From assembly GCF_013408685.1 (NCBI RefSeq), contig NZ_JACBZY010000001.1:2294001-2358000 (forward strand): a DNA stretch of 64,000 nucleotides, read 5' to 3'. Origin of the DNA: Schumannella luteola. Its GTDB lineage: Bacteria; Actinomycetota; Actinomycetes; Actinomycetales; Microbacteriaceae. The notes beneath the pieces were generated by a model. That model made no database searches. It saw only the letters and a list, made by a program, of their open reading frames with translations, and had not been told where the DNA came from. Both the position numbers and the translations under genes were made by a program. Below, one piece after another: positions 9,017 to 16,961 of this stretch; positions within the stretch are counted from its first letter, which is position 1; every line of letters starts with the position of its first letter.

Positions 9017-10093
9017 GTGTCCGGCATCACCAACGGCGCCCCCGGCGTCGATCTCGCTCCGCCGCGCCTGCCGTCGCAGCGCGAGCCGCTCCTCGACCTC
9101 CCCGTCGCCGGGTCGAAGCGGGTGCTGCTCGCCGCGCCGCGCGGCTACTGCGCCGGCGTCGACCGCGCCGTGATCGCCGTCGAGAAGGCGCTCGACCACT
9201 ACGGCGCCCCCGTCTACGTGCGCAAGCAGATCGTGCACAACGTGCACGTGGTCAGCGAGCTCGAGAAGCGCGGCGCGATCTTCGTCGACCAGCTCGACGA
9301 GGTGCCGATGGGCTCGCACGTCGTTTTCAGCGCCCACGGCGTCTCGCCGATGGTCAAGGCCGAGGCGACCGAGCGCGAGCTGCAGGCGATCGACGCGACC
9401 TGCCCTCTGGTGACGAAGGTGCACCGCGAGGCGCTGCGATTCGCCAAGCAGGATGCGCGCATCCTGCTCGTCGGCCACGCCGGCCACGAAGAGGTCGAGG
9501 GCACGATGGGCCACGCGCCCGAGCGCACGATCCTCATCGACAGCCCCGAGTCGGCGGACACGGTCGAGGTGCCCGACACCGACAACCTCGTCTGGATCTC
9601 GCAGACCACCCTCAGCGTCGACGAGACGATGGAGACGGTGCGCCGGCTGCGCGTGCGCTTCCCGCATCTGCAGGATCCGCCCAGCGACGACATCTGCTAC
9701 GCCACCCAGAACCGCCAGGTCGCGATCAAGAAGGTCGCCAAAGACGCCGACCTGGTGATCGTCGTCGGCTCTGCCAACAGCTCGAACAGCGTGCGCTTGG
9801 TCGAGGTCGCCCTCGAGTACGGCGCGAAGGCCGCCTACCGGGTCGACTACGCCGATGAGGTGCAGCAGGCCTGGCTCGAGGGTGTTCGAACGATCGGCGT
9901 CACGAGCGGCGCCTCGGTTCCGGAGGTGCTGGTGCAGGAGCTGCTGACCGATCTCGCGCAGGCGGGCTACGGCGAGGTCGAGGAGGTGCGCACGGCGGAG
10001 GAGGATCTGATGTTCTCGCTGCCGAAGGAGTTGCGCCGCGACGTCGACGGGAACGCGGATGCGCGCGCGCTCGGCGGACGGGGCCGCGCATGA
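9017..10093 (+). CDS. ispH: 4-hydroxy-3-methylbut-2-enyl diphosphate reductase
   Basis: This 358-residue iron-sulfur enzyme catalyses the last step of the MEP isoprenoid pathway, reducing HMBPP to IPP and DMAPP. The three cluster cysteines lie in conserved contexts: [21 protein letters not shown] and [11 protein letters not shown]. Further family segments are [27 protein letters not shown] and [17 protein letters not shown]. The N-terminal extension of about 30 residues before [14 protein letters not shown] is common in actinobacteria. The gene is preceded by a leaderless promoter and its end overlaps the next gene by four bases (ATGA). Confidence 0.97.
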   Translation: MSGITNGAPGVDLAPPRLPSQREPLLDLPVAGSKRVLLAAPRGYCAGVDRAVIAVEKALDHYGAPVYVRKQIVHNVHVVSELEKRGAIFVDQLDEVPMGSHVVFSAHGVSPMVKAEATERELQAIDATCPLVTKVHREALRFAKQDARILLVGHAGHEEVEGTMGHAPERTILIDSPESADTVEVPDTDNLVWISQTTLSVDETMETVRRLRVRFPHLQDPPSDDICYATQNRQVAIKKVAKDADLVIVVGSANSSNSVRLVEVALEYGAKAAYRVDYADEVQQAWLEGVRTIGVTSGASVPEVLVQELLTDLAQAGYGEVEEVRTAEEDLMFSLPKELRRDVDGNADARALGGRGRA

Positions 10094-10806
10094 GCGACCC
10101 CCGCGACACGACTCCCGCCGCCGACGGCGACCTCGCCGCGAACGCCGAACCGACCTCTCCGCCGCGCCCGGCGTACGGCGAGTACGCCTCGCCAGAGGAG
10201 CTGCGCGAGATCCTCGGCCCCGACCACCCGCTGCTGAAGGACGCCACCGACGCGCTGGCCGCGCCGGCGCCGGCGGCGCATCCCGTATCGCCCGCCGAAC
10301 ACGCGACCGCGGCGACCCCGCCGGCGTGGGGTCCGCCGGGTGCCTCGCAGGGGCCCTCCGGTCCGCACGCGCCGCCCTACGCCGCCCCGACGCAGCACGT
10401 GCCGCCGCACGCACCTCACCTCGCGGCGAAGCCCGTGGCGAAGCCCCGCCCGCGCTGGGATCTGCCGATCACGGTCGGCCTGCTCGTCTTCGGCGCCTTC
10501 AACGTGATCACCACGCTGACCAGCCGCGACCTCTACCCGCAGCGCTTCGAGCAGGTCTTCCGCATCATGGACCTCGGCGACTTCACCGCGACCGGCCCCG
10601 CCGCGGCCGCGGCGAACTGGGATGCCGGTCTGCAGCTCGCCATCCTGGTCGTCACGATCGCCGTCGTCGCCCTCGTCGTGCGCCGGCTGCGTTTCGTGTT
10701 CTGGATCCCGCTCGTGGGCGGGGCGCTCGCCTCGGTGGCGTCGATGATCGTCTCGATCTGGGTGATGGTGCAGGATCCGGCGTACCTGCAGATGCTGCAG
10801 GGCTGA
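10090..10806 (+). CDS. DUF6264-like membrane protein
   Basis: A 238-residue protein with a long proline/alanine-rich cytoplasmic N-terminus (about 1-120) and three hydrophobic segments in the C-terminal half (about 128-148, 178-198, 205-228). The segment [15 protein letters not shown] and the layout resemble the DUF6264 family of Microbacteriaceae, which has no known function. It overlaps ispH by four bases, so its expression is tied to isoprenoid synthesis; a functional link is only inferred from that. Confidence 0.7.
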   Translation: MSDPRDTTPAADGDLAANAEPTSPPRPAYGEYASPEELREILGPDHPLLKDATDALAAPAPAAHPVSPAEHATAATPPAWGPPGASQGPSGPHAPPYAAPTQHVPPHAPHLAAKPVAKPRPRWDLPITVGLLVFGAFNVITTLTSRDLYPQRFEQVFRIMDLGDFTATGPAAAAANWDAGLQLAILVVTIAVVALVVRRLRFVFWIPLVGGALASVASMIVSIWVMVQDPAYLQMLQG

Positions 10807-10870
10807 GCGTCCTGCCGGGCTGAGCCGGCCGAACTGGGATGATCGACCCTGACGAGAGGAGGGGCCGATC

Positions 10871-12247
10871 ATGCGCGTCGCGGTGCTTCCGCGCGAGGTC
10901 GCGGCCGGTGTCATCACCGACTCCATCTCGCGGATGGTGTGGGCTACGGGCGCGGTCAATCTCCTGCTCGACGTGCCGATCGTCATCGAGGCCTACGTGC
11001 GGCTCGGGATCGGCCACGAGGTCGGTCGCCCGCTCACGCTGCTCGCTCTGGTGCTGGCGCTCCTGCTGCTCGCCGCGTGGCGCAGCCGTCCCCTGACCTC
11101 GCTGCTGTTCCTCGTCGTCGGGGGCGTCGCGGTCGCCGCGTTCCAGCTGCTCGTGCTGCGCGACCTCCCCGACGCCGACCTGCACTACAACTTCCTGCTC
11201 AACCGCCCCGCGGTCGCTCTCGGACTCGTCGCGATCGCACCCACGACGCCGCTGATCGCGAGCTCGTGGCTCCTGGCCGGATGGGCGACCACCAGCGGAG
11301 TGACGGCCCTCGTCGCGGCGGTGAGCGGGCATCCCTTCAGCCCTGGTTTCGGCCCGACCATGATGATGATCATCGGCACGGGACTGTGCGCGGTGCTCGC
11401 GGCGATCCAGCGCCGGGCGCGCAGTCGGGTGCCGAACTTCGACGAGCTCGAGGCCGAGACGCAGGCGCTCGCGACCGGCGCCGACCTGGCGCGGCGCACG
11501 ACCGCGGTCGTGCACGACACCGTGCTCAACGACCTCGCGATCATCATGAACGGCGCCGACGTGCTCGACGAGCGCACGCGGGCCCGACTCCGCGACGACC
11601 TCGACACGCTCACGGGCGGCGACTGGCTGACGACCTCGCACCACGTGCCGGCCGACGACGCCGACGCGGCGCTGCGCAACCGGATCACGCGCATGGTCAC
11701 CGATTTCCAGTGGCGCGGGCTGACCGTGCGGGTCACCGGCGGCGGCACCGGCATCTACCGACTCGATCCGGAGGCGGCGGACGCACTGCTCGACGCGACT
11801 CGCGCCGCCCTCGAGAACGTGCTCAAGCACTCGGGTGCGAGCGACGCGGAGATCGTGTCGAGCAGCACTGAGGAGATGATCTCGGTGATGGTCATCGACC
11901 AGGGGGTCGGCTTCGACACCTCGGCGATCGCGGGTGACCGCCTCGGCATCCGCGAGTCGATGTCGGGCCGGCTCGAGCGCGTCGGAGGGCGCCTCGACGT
12001 CTGGTCGACCCCCGGCGCGGGCACCTCGGTCGTGCTCACGGTGCCGGTGCTCGACGTCGTGGTGCCGAACGACCCCTCCCACCATCGGCTCATCGGCCAG
12101 TCCGCACTCGGTGACGGCGACGATCCTGTGGGCGAGCACCCACGGGAGCGGCTCGGCGATCCCTTCGGCCCCCGGCTCGACCCGCTGCGGGTCGACTCCC
12201 GTGACGAGTCCCGCAACGAGACCCGAGGGGGCGATCATGCGCGGTGA
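10871..12247 (+). CDS. sensor histidine kinase, NarX/DegS-like
   Basis: A 458-residue protein with about six membrane segments in the first 180 residues and a cytoplasmic kinase region. His215 in TAVVHDTVLNDL fits a HisKA_3-type phospho-acceptor. The ATPase has an N box (Asn316 in ALENVLKHSGA), a G1 box DQGVGFD (Asp343), a G2-like RLGIRESM and GAGTSVVLTVP. It should autophosphorylate and pass phosphate to a NarL-type regulator, but none is encoded nearby. A polar tail of about 60 residues follows the ATPase and overlaps the next gene. The start is supported by GAGAGGAGG about 8 bases upstream. Confidence 0.82.
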   Translation: MRVAVLPREVAAGVITDSISRMVWATGAVNLLLDVPIVIEAYVRLGIGHEVGRPLTLLALVLALLLLAAWRSRPLTSLLFLVVGGVAVAAFQLLVLRDLPDADLHYNFLLNRPAVALGLVAIAPTTPLIASSWLLAGWATTSGVTALVAAVSGHPFSPGFGPTMMMIIGTGLCAVLAAIQRRARSRVPNFDELEAETQALATGADLARRTTAVVHDTVLNDLAIIMNGADVLDERTRARLRDDLDTLTGGDWLTTSHHVPADDADAALRNRITRMVTDFQWRGLTVRVTGGGTGIYRLDPEAADALLDATRAALENVLKHSGASDAEIVSSSTEEMISVMVIDQGVGFDTSAIAGDRLGIRESMSGRLERVGGRLDVWSTPGAGTSVVLTVPVLDVVVPNDPSHHRLIGQSALGDGDDPVGEHPRERLGDPFGPRLDPLRVDSRDESRNETRGGDHAR

Positions 12248-13385
12248 GGTGCCGATCTCGCCCCAGCAGCTCGACCCGCTCAGCTGGCTGACAGGCCCCT
12301 ACATCCCGGCGTCGTTCGCGGTGTTCCAGGCCGTGAGCGGGGTGCTCGTCGTGATCACCGGGCTCAACACCCGCACGCTGCCCGGCCTGCAGCTGTTCGC
12401 CGTCGCGATCGCCGTCTCTGCGCACCTCGTGGTGCACTTCGCAGCCGGCCAGAGGCGGCGCGGAGATCGGCGCAGCGGTCCGATCAGCCTCGGCGCCGCG
12501 GTGACGGCGTGCTCGCTGAGCGGATCGGCCATGCTGCTCTCGGCGGTCGGCTTCCAGGGCGTCGCCATCCCCGTCGAGGTGTGGTGGGGATCGCTCGCGA
12601 GCTGCATGATCCTGGGCTCGCTCGCGCCGTACCTGCCGGCGCGGCGGCTCATCGTGCTCGGCGTCGGCATCGCCGTCACGACAGTGCCGCTCTCGGCCGT
12701 CCTCGTGCGCTCGGAGGGCAACTGGGGCGTCATCGCCAGCACGATCATCATCGCCACGCCCATCACGGTCTCGACGGTGCTGACCGCGACGTTCTCGCAC
12801 CGCGTGGTGCGCAACATGCGGCGGCTGCTCGAAGCCCGTTCGCGCACGCTCGTCGTCGCGGGCCCGGCGCTGGATCAGCGGATGCAGGATGCCGAGCGCG
12901 AGCGGCTCGCCCGCCTCACCTCGCGCGCGGTGCCCTTCCTCGAGCAGGTCGTCGCGCGCGGCACGATCGACGCCTCCGACCGCGCCCTCGCCGGTCAGCT
13001 CGCCCGGCGGCTGCGCGACGATCTGGTCACGCAGGCGAACGCGAGCTGGCTCGACGAGCTCGAGGTCTCGTCGCGGCTGGTCGTGATCGACCCCGAGCGT
13101 CGCGCCGATCGGCTGCGCCCGTCGCAGCGCACGGCTCTCCGCGCGCTCATCCGCGCGCTCCTGGCCGCCCCCGAGGTGGACCAGGGGTCGCTGCTGGTCG
13201 AGCTGCGCGGCCGCGACGACGGCTCGACCGCGGTCGGCGTGAGCCTCGACGTGGAGCTGCCGGACGGTCGGCGGATCATGCACCTGGCGCCCTACTACCT
13301 GACGCTGCAGATGACGGCCACGAACGTGACCTGGCACCACGACCGGCTCGATCTGACCTTCGACGCCCCCGCTGCCGACTCCTGA
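12237..13385 (+). CDS. membrane partner of the sensor kinase, kinase-like but without ATPase
   Basis: A 382-residue protein whose ATG lies inside the last codons of the kinase gene (11-base overlap), so the two are co-translated. It has about six membrane segments in the first 180 residues, mirroring the kinase, then a charged cytoplasmic region with a helical LARLTSRAVPFLEQVVARG segment. I find no phospho-acceptor His in an H-box context and no N, G1 or G2 box. It is best read as a degenerate sensor or regulatory partner that pairs with the kinase. An unrelated membrane protein cannot be excluded. Confidence 0.65.
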   Translation: MRGEVPISPQQLDPLSWLTGPYIPASFAVFQAVSGVLVVITGLNTRTLPGLQLFAVAIAVSAHLVVHFAAGQRRRGDRRSGPISLGAAVTACSLSGSAMLLSAVGFQGVAIPVEVWWGSLASCMILGSLAPYLPARRLIVLGVGIAVTTVPLSAVLVRSEGNWGVIASTIIIATPITVSTVLTATFSHRVVRNMRRLLEARSRTLVVAGPALDQRMQDAERERLARLTSRAVPFLEQVVARGTIDASDRALAGQLARRLRDDLVTQANASWLDELEVSSRLVVIDPERRADRLRPSQRTALRALIRALLAAPEVDQGSLLVELRGRDDGSTAVGVSLDVELPDGRRIMHLAPYYLTLQMTATNVTWHHDRLDLTFDAPAADS

Positions 13386-13403
13386 GAACCGAGCCGGACA
13401 CGA

Positions 13404-13442
13404 CGGAACCCCGCCGCCACGCGAGGTGACGACGGGGTTCCG
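13404..13442. terminator. bidirectional terminator
   Basis: CGGAACCCCG (13404-13413) and CGGGGTTCCG (13433-13442) form a perfect 10-bp stem with a 19-base loop. It lies between the convergent kinase-partner gene and fbaA. Confidence 0.75.
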
Positions 13443-13462
13443 GTGAAGCGAGGCGATCCGGC

Positions 13463-14494
13463 TCAGGCCGAGATCGAGTTGCCCTTCGAGCCCAGCTGCG
13501 TGGTCGCCTCGACGACGCGGGCGGCCATGGCGGTCTCGGCGATCTTGCCCCAGGCGCGCGGGTCGTAGATCTTCTTGTTGCCGACCTCGCCATCCACCTT
13601 GAGGAAGCCGTCGTAGTTCTTCAGCACGGTGTCGGCGATCGAGCGGCTGTAGGCGTACTGCGTGTCGGTGTCGATGTTCATCTTGATGACGCCGTTGCGC
13701 ACCGCCTCGGCGATCTCGGCGTCGGTGGAGCCCGATCCGCCGTGGAAGACGAGGTCGAGCGGCTTGGCGGCGGTGCCGTACTTGGCGGCGATGCCGGCCT
13801 GGATCTCGCCGAGCAGCTCGGGGCGCAGCTTCACGTTGCCGGGCTTGTAGACGCCGTGCACGTTGCCGAAGGTGAGGGCGGCGATCCAGCGGCCCTGGTC
13901 GCCGAGGCCGAGGGCCTCGACCGCCTGGGTCACGTCACCGAGGGTCGTGTAGAGGGCCTCGTTGCTGCCCTCGTGCTGCACGCCGTCCTCTTCGCCGCCG
14001 ACGACGCCGATCTCGACCTCGAGGATCGCGTTGATCGCCTTCATGCGGGGGAGCAGCTGCTGTGCGATCTCGATGTTCTCCTGCAGCGGCACGGCCGAGC
14101 CGTCCCACATGTGCGACTGGAAGATCGGGTTGCGGCCGGCCTTGACCTCCTCCTCGCTGGCGGCGAGGAGCGGGAGCACGAAGCCGTCGAGGGCGTCCTT
14201 GGGGCAGTGGTCGGTGTGCAGCGCGACGGTCACGGGGTAGTTCTTGGCGACCTCGGTGACGTAGGCCGCGAAGGCGAGGGCACCCGAGGCGCGGGCCTTG
14301 ACGGTCTGGCCGGCGAAGTAGTCGGCGCCGCCGGTCGTGACCTGGATGATGCCGTCGCTGCCGGCGTCGCTCAGGCCCTGGAGCACCGAGTTGATCGTCG
14401 ACGACGACGACACGTTGATGGCGGGGAAGGCGTAGGAACCGGCCTTCGCCTTCTCGAGCATCTCGGCGTACTGGTCCGGGGTTGCCACGGGCAT
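13463..14494 (-). CDS. fbaA: class II fructose-bisphosphate aldolase
   Basis: A 343-residue zinc aldolase that cleaves fructose 1,6-bisphosphate into glyceraldehyde 3-phosphate and dihydroxyacetone phosphate. The zinc and catalytic region VALHTDHCPKDALDGFVLPLL is intact. Later segments EVEIGVVGGEEDGV, LVFHGGSGSTDAEI and VIKMNIDTDTQYAYSR are typical of the long class IIA form. ATG at 14494 is chosen because AAGGAG precedes it; a longer reading starts inside the leader. A TAGAGT -10 box (14537-14532) gives a leader of about 30 bases. Being housekeeping, it should not be assumed part of the acid-sugar operon on the other strand. Confidence 0.97.
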   Translation of the reverse strand: MPVATPDQYAEMLEKAKAGSYAFPAINVSSSSTINSVLQGLSDAGSDGIIQVTTGGADYFAGQTVKARASGALAFAAYVTEVAKNYPVTVALHTDHCPKDALDGFVLPLLAASEEEVKAGRNPIFQSHMWDGSAVPLQENIEIAQQLLPRMKAINAILEVEIGVVGGEEDGVQHEGSNEALYTTLGDVTQAVEALGLGDQGRWIAALTFGNVHGVYKPGNVKLRPELLGEIQAGIAAKYGTAAKPLDLVFHGGSGSTDAEIAEAVRNGVIKMNIDTDTQYAYSRSIADTVLKNYDGFLKVDGEVGNKKIYDPRAWGKIAETAMAARVVEATTQLGSKGNSISA

Positions 14495-14531
14495 GGGGGA
14501 TCTCCTTCGAAACACAGGCGGGTTCTCGCCA

Positions 14532-14537
14532 ACTCTA
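14532..14537 (-). promoter_or_regulatory. -10 box of fbaA
   Basis: TAGAGT on the minus strand, about 37 bases before the fbaA ATG, matches the TAGNNT boxes seen throughout the window. The Shine-Dalgarno AAGGAG lies in the resulting short leader. Confidence 0.5.
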
Positions 14538-14569
14538 GCCAGGCGGACCGTGCGTTCCGCGCGCCGGAG

Positions 14570-14625
14570 TTGACACGCGCATCCATCGAGCGCAATATGT
14601 GTGACCAGCAGATGGTCAGACCATC
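14570..14625 (+). promoter_or_regulatory. promoter with FadR/GntR-type operator
   Basis: A TTGACA -35 box (14570-14575) and a CAATAT -10 box (14593-14598) are 17 bases apart, the best classical promoter in the window. Downstream, GATGGT-CAG-ACCATC (14611-14625) is a perfect 15-bp palindrome whose core TGGTCAGACCA fits the TGGTNNNACCA consensus of FadR-subfamily GntR regulators. It would lie just after the transcription start, where repressor binding blocks the promoter. The FadR-type regulator two genes' distance away is the obvious ligand-responsive repressor. Confidence 0.75.
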
Positions 14626-14678
14626 AAGCCACGAAGATCACTCAGGCGGCGCGGCCGTCTACAAAGGGGTAGCTCGGA

Positions 14679-16040
14679 ATGAATCTCTTCCCGCTGATGC
14701 AGAAGCGCACCGCCGAATCCGGACCCATCCGGGTCGGCGTGATCGGCGCGGGCAAGTTCGCGTCGATGTTCCTGACGCAGGCCGTGAACAGCGACAACAT
14801 CCACGTCGTCGGCGTCGCCGACATCAACGTGCCCAAGGCCAAGGGCGCCCTCGAGCGCACCGGCTGGCCGGCCGAGCGCTACTCCGCCGCGACCCTCGAC
14901 GAGGCTGTGCGCACGGGCGGCACCGCCGTGATCGACAGCTCGGATGCGCTCATCACCCACCCGGCGGTCGAGGTCATCCTCGAGATCACCGGCAACCCCC
15001 TCGTCGGCACTTACCACGCGGTCACCGCCATCGACAACGGCAAGCACGTCGTCATGGTCAACGTCGAGGCCGACTGCATGGTCGGGCCGATCCTGCAGCG
15101 CCGCGCGCAGGCCGCCGGGGTCATCTACACGATGGCGTACGGCGACCAGCCGGCCCTGATCTGCGAGATGGTCGACTGGTGCCGCACCGTCGGCTTCACG
15201 CCCGTCGCTGCGGGCAAGGGCACCAAGTACCTGCCGGAGTACAACTACTCCACGCCCGACACGGTCTGGAACTACTACGGCTTCAGCGACGAGCAGCTGG
15301 CCTCGGGCGACTACAACCCGAAGATGTTCAACTCCTTCCTCGACGGCACGAAGTCGGCGATCGAGATGGCCGCCGTCGCGAACGGCACCGGCCTCATCCC
15401 GCAGGACGAGGGCCTGAATTTCACCCCTGCCGGCGTCGACGACCTGTCGACCCTGATCATCCCGAAGGCCGACGGCGGCACCCTGTCGCGCTCGGGCACG
15501 GTCGAGATCGTCTCGAGCCTGAACCGCGATGGCAGCGACGTCTTCCGCGACCTGCGCTGGGGCGTCTACGTCACCTTCGAGGCGCAGACCGACTACGCCG
15601 TGCAGTGCTTCGCCGAATACGGCGTCAAGACCGACCCCTCGGGCCGCTTCGGCGAGCTCTACCGCCCGTACCACATGATCGGGCTCGAGCTCGGGGTGTC
15701 GATCGCCGCCGCCGTGCTGCGCAATGAGGCCACGGGTGCCCCGACGGGGTTCCGCGGGGATGTCGTCACGACCGCCAAAAAGGACCTCAAGGCCGGCGAG
15801 ACCCTCGACGGCGAAGGCGGCTACACCGTCTTCGGCAAGCTCGCGCCCGCCGCGACCTCGCTCGCCGTCAACGCGCTGCCGCTCGGCCTCGCCCACGGCG
15901 CCAAGCTCATCCGCGACGTGCCCAAAGACCGCACGGTCTCGTGGGACGACGTCGAGCTCGACGAGACCCAGTTCGCCGTGCAGATCCGCCGTCAGCTCGA
16001 GGCGGAGTTCCGCGCCGAGCACGCGGCGCTCGCCGGCTGA
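14679..16040 (+). CDS. NAD(P)-dependent oxidoreductase with C-terminal SAF domain, DRL/DXR-II-like
   Basis: A 453-residue protein with an N-terminal Rossmann domain (VGVIGAGKFASMFLTQAV near residues 19-36), a homoserine-dehydrogenase-like middle part, and a C-terminal SAF domain (TAKKDLKAGETLDGEGGYTVFG, then LPLGLAHGAKLIRDV). This layout is shared with Brucella DRL, the alternative DXP reductoisomerase (DXR-II). Most relatives have other, largely unknown, carbohydrate substrates. Here it heads an operon with an acid-sugar kinase and transporter, so oxidation or oxido-isomerisation of the imported acid before phosphorylation is likelier than MEP synthesis. AAAGGGG lies about 11 bases before the ATG. 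The exact reaction is not known. Confidence 0.8.
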   Translation: MNLFPLMQKRTAESGPIRVGVIGAGKFASMFLTQAVNSDNIHVVGVADINVPKAKGALERTGWPAERYSAATLDEAVRTGGTAVIDSSDALITHPAVEVILEITGNPLVGTYHAVTAIDNGKHVVMVNVEADCMVGPILQRRAQAAGVIYTMAYGDQPALICEMVDWCRTVGFTPVAAGKGTKYLPEYNYSTPDTVWNYYGFSDEQLASGDYNPKMFNSFLDGTKSAIEMAAVANGTGLIPQDEGLNFTPAGVDDLSTLIIPKADGGTLSRSGTVEIVSSLNRDGSDVFRDLRWGVYVTFEAQTDYAVQCFAEYGVKTDPSGRFGELYRPYHMIGLELGVSIAAAVLRNEATGAPTGFRGDVVTTAKKDLKAGETLDGEGGYTVFGKLAPAATSLAVNALPLGLAHGAKLIRDVPKDRTVSWDDVELDETQFAVQIRRQLEAEFRAEHAALAG

Positions 16041-16049
16041 CGCGACCCG

Positions 16050-16089
16050 CGGTCAGACCGTCAACAGGACACACCATGCCGCCTACGAT
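16050..16089 (+). promoter_or_regulatory. second FadR-type operator and promoter before the regulator gene
   Basis: CGGTCAGACCG (16050-16060) shares the GGTCAGACC core of the operator at 14611-14625. It abuts a TCAACA -35-like box (16061-16066) that is 17 bases from a TACGAT -10 box (16084-16089). This suggests the regulator gene and the genes after it are also repressed by the regulator itself. Confidence 0.65.
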
Positions 16090-16145
16090 GATCGCGACGG
16101 ACGTCACCGCGGTGTCCGCTGTCGACACCCGGAAGGTGATGAACC

Positions 16146-16889
16146 ATGGCGACCTCCGATGCCTGGGAGCCGGTGCAGCGTATGCGCACCTACGAGCAGG
16201 TCATGGCGCAGATCGAGGAGCGCATCCTCGACGGCCGGCTGAAGCCGGGGGATCACCTGCCGAGCGAGCGCGAGCTCGCCGTCGCCCTCGGGGTCTCCCG
16301 GCCCTCGCTGCGGGAATCGCTGCGAGTGCTCGAGGCGCTGGGCGTGGTGGATGTGCGCCGGGGCGGGGGAGCGGACGGCGGAGCCGTGCTGCTCTCCACC
16401 CCCGGCGAGGGCCTGGTGAACCTGCTCAAGCTGCAGTTCGCGCTCGGGCACTTCACCGCGACCGACGTGGTCGAGACGCGCCTGGCGCTCGAGACCTGGT
16501 CGTGCTCGGAGGCCGCCTATCGATCGACTGACGCCGACCACTCCGAACTCGCCGACATCCTCGACCGGATGGACGATCCCGATGTCACCGCGGCCGAGTT
16601 CAACCTGCTCGACGCGGCCTTCCACCAGCGGATCGCCGAATCGACCGGGAACGCCCTCACCGCCCAGGTGATGGGCAGCCTCCGCACCACCATCCACCGG
16701 CAGATGATCGAGGCCTACGCCCGACTCGCCGACTGGAAGACCACGGCCAAGACCGTGCGCGCCGAGCACCGCGACATCCTCGCCGCCATCGTCGCGAAGG
16801 ACGCCGTCGGCGCCAGCCGGCAGGTGCAGGACCACATCAACAGCTTCTACAAGAACGGACAGATCGGCGGAGCGCCGAGCCCGGAATGA
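16146..16889 (+). CDS. FadR-family GntR transcriptional regulator (FCD domain)
   Basis: A 247-residue DNA-binding protein. The N-terminal winged helix (about 15-85) has PGDHLPSERELAVALGVSRPSLRESLRVLEALGVV, the GntR signature. The all-helical FCD domain follows, with ligand/metal-site candidates in LLDAAFHQRIAESTGN, AEHRDILAAI and VQDHINSF. FCD regulators usually sense organic acids or acid sugars, which fits the operon. It lies between the oxidoreductase and the transporter, and two matching GGTCAGACC palindromes are found at 14613-14623 and 16050-16060. It most likely represses the operon until the substrate is present. Confidence 0.9.
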   Translation: MATSDAWEPVQRMRTYEQVMAQIEERILDGRLKPGDHLPSERELAVALGVSRPSLRESLRVLEALGVVDVRRGGGADGGAVLLSTPGEGLVNLLKLQFALGHFTATDVVETRLALETWSCSEAAYRSTDADHSELADILDRMDDPDVTAAEFNLLDAAFHQRIAESTGNALTAQVMGSLRTTIHRQMIEAYARLADWKTTAKTVRAEHRDILAAIVAKDAVGASRQVQDHINSFYKNGQIGGAPSPE

Positions 16890-16930
16890 CCCGGACGCGC
16901 TCCCGCCGAGGGAGCGCGATCCTCTCGCTC

Positions 16931-16961
16931 CCATATCGAAGGAGATATGGACGACCGATGA
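16931..16961 (+). promoter_or_regulatory. hairpin presenting the Shine-Dalgarno, with a four-codon upstream ORF
   Basis: CCATATC (16931-16937) and GATATGG (16944-16950) form a perfect 7-bp stem. The six-base loop GAAGGA contains the ribosome binding site of the transporter gene. An ATG inside the right arm (16947) opens a four-codon frame, MDDR, whose TGA (16959-16961) overlaps the transporter ATG as ATGA. The arrangement could couple or limit translation of the transporter; this is an inference from layout. Confidence 0.5.

Noticed and set aside
13463-14494. fbaA as the aldolase of the acid-sugar pathway
   Set aside because: It is on the other strand with its own promoter and looks like the housekeeping class IIA enzyme; adjacency alone is not enough.
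14679-16040. SAF oxidoreductase as the cell's DXP reductoisomerase
   Set aside because: Family resemblance is real, but the operon contains an acid-sugar kinase, transporter and FadR-type regulator. An essential isoprenoid step would not be expected under such control.
16111-16129. GGTGTC/GACACC repeat before the FadR-type gene as a third operator
   Set aside because: It lacks the GGTCAGACC core and has a 7-base spacer. It lies downstream of the promoter and is more likely a small leader hairpin or chance.
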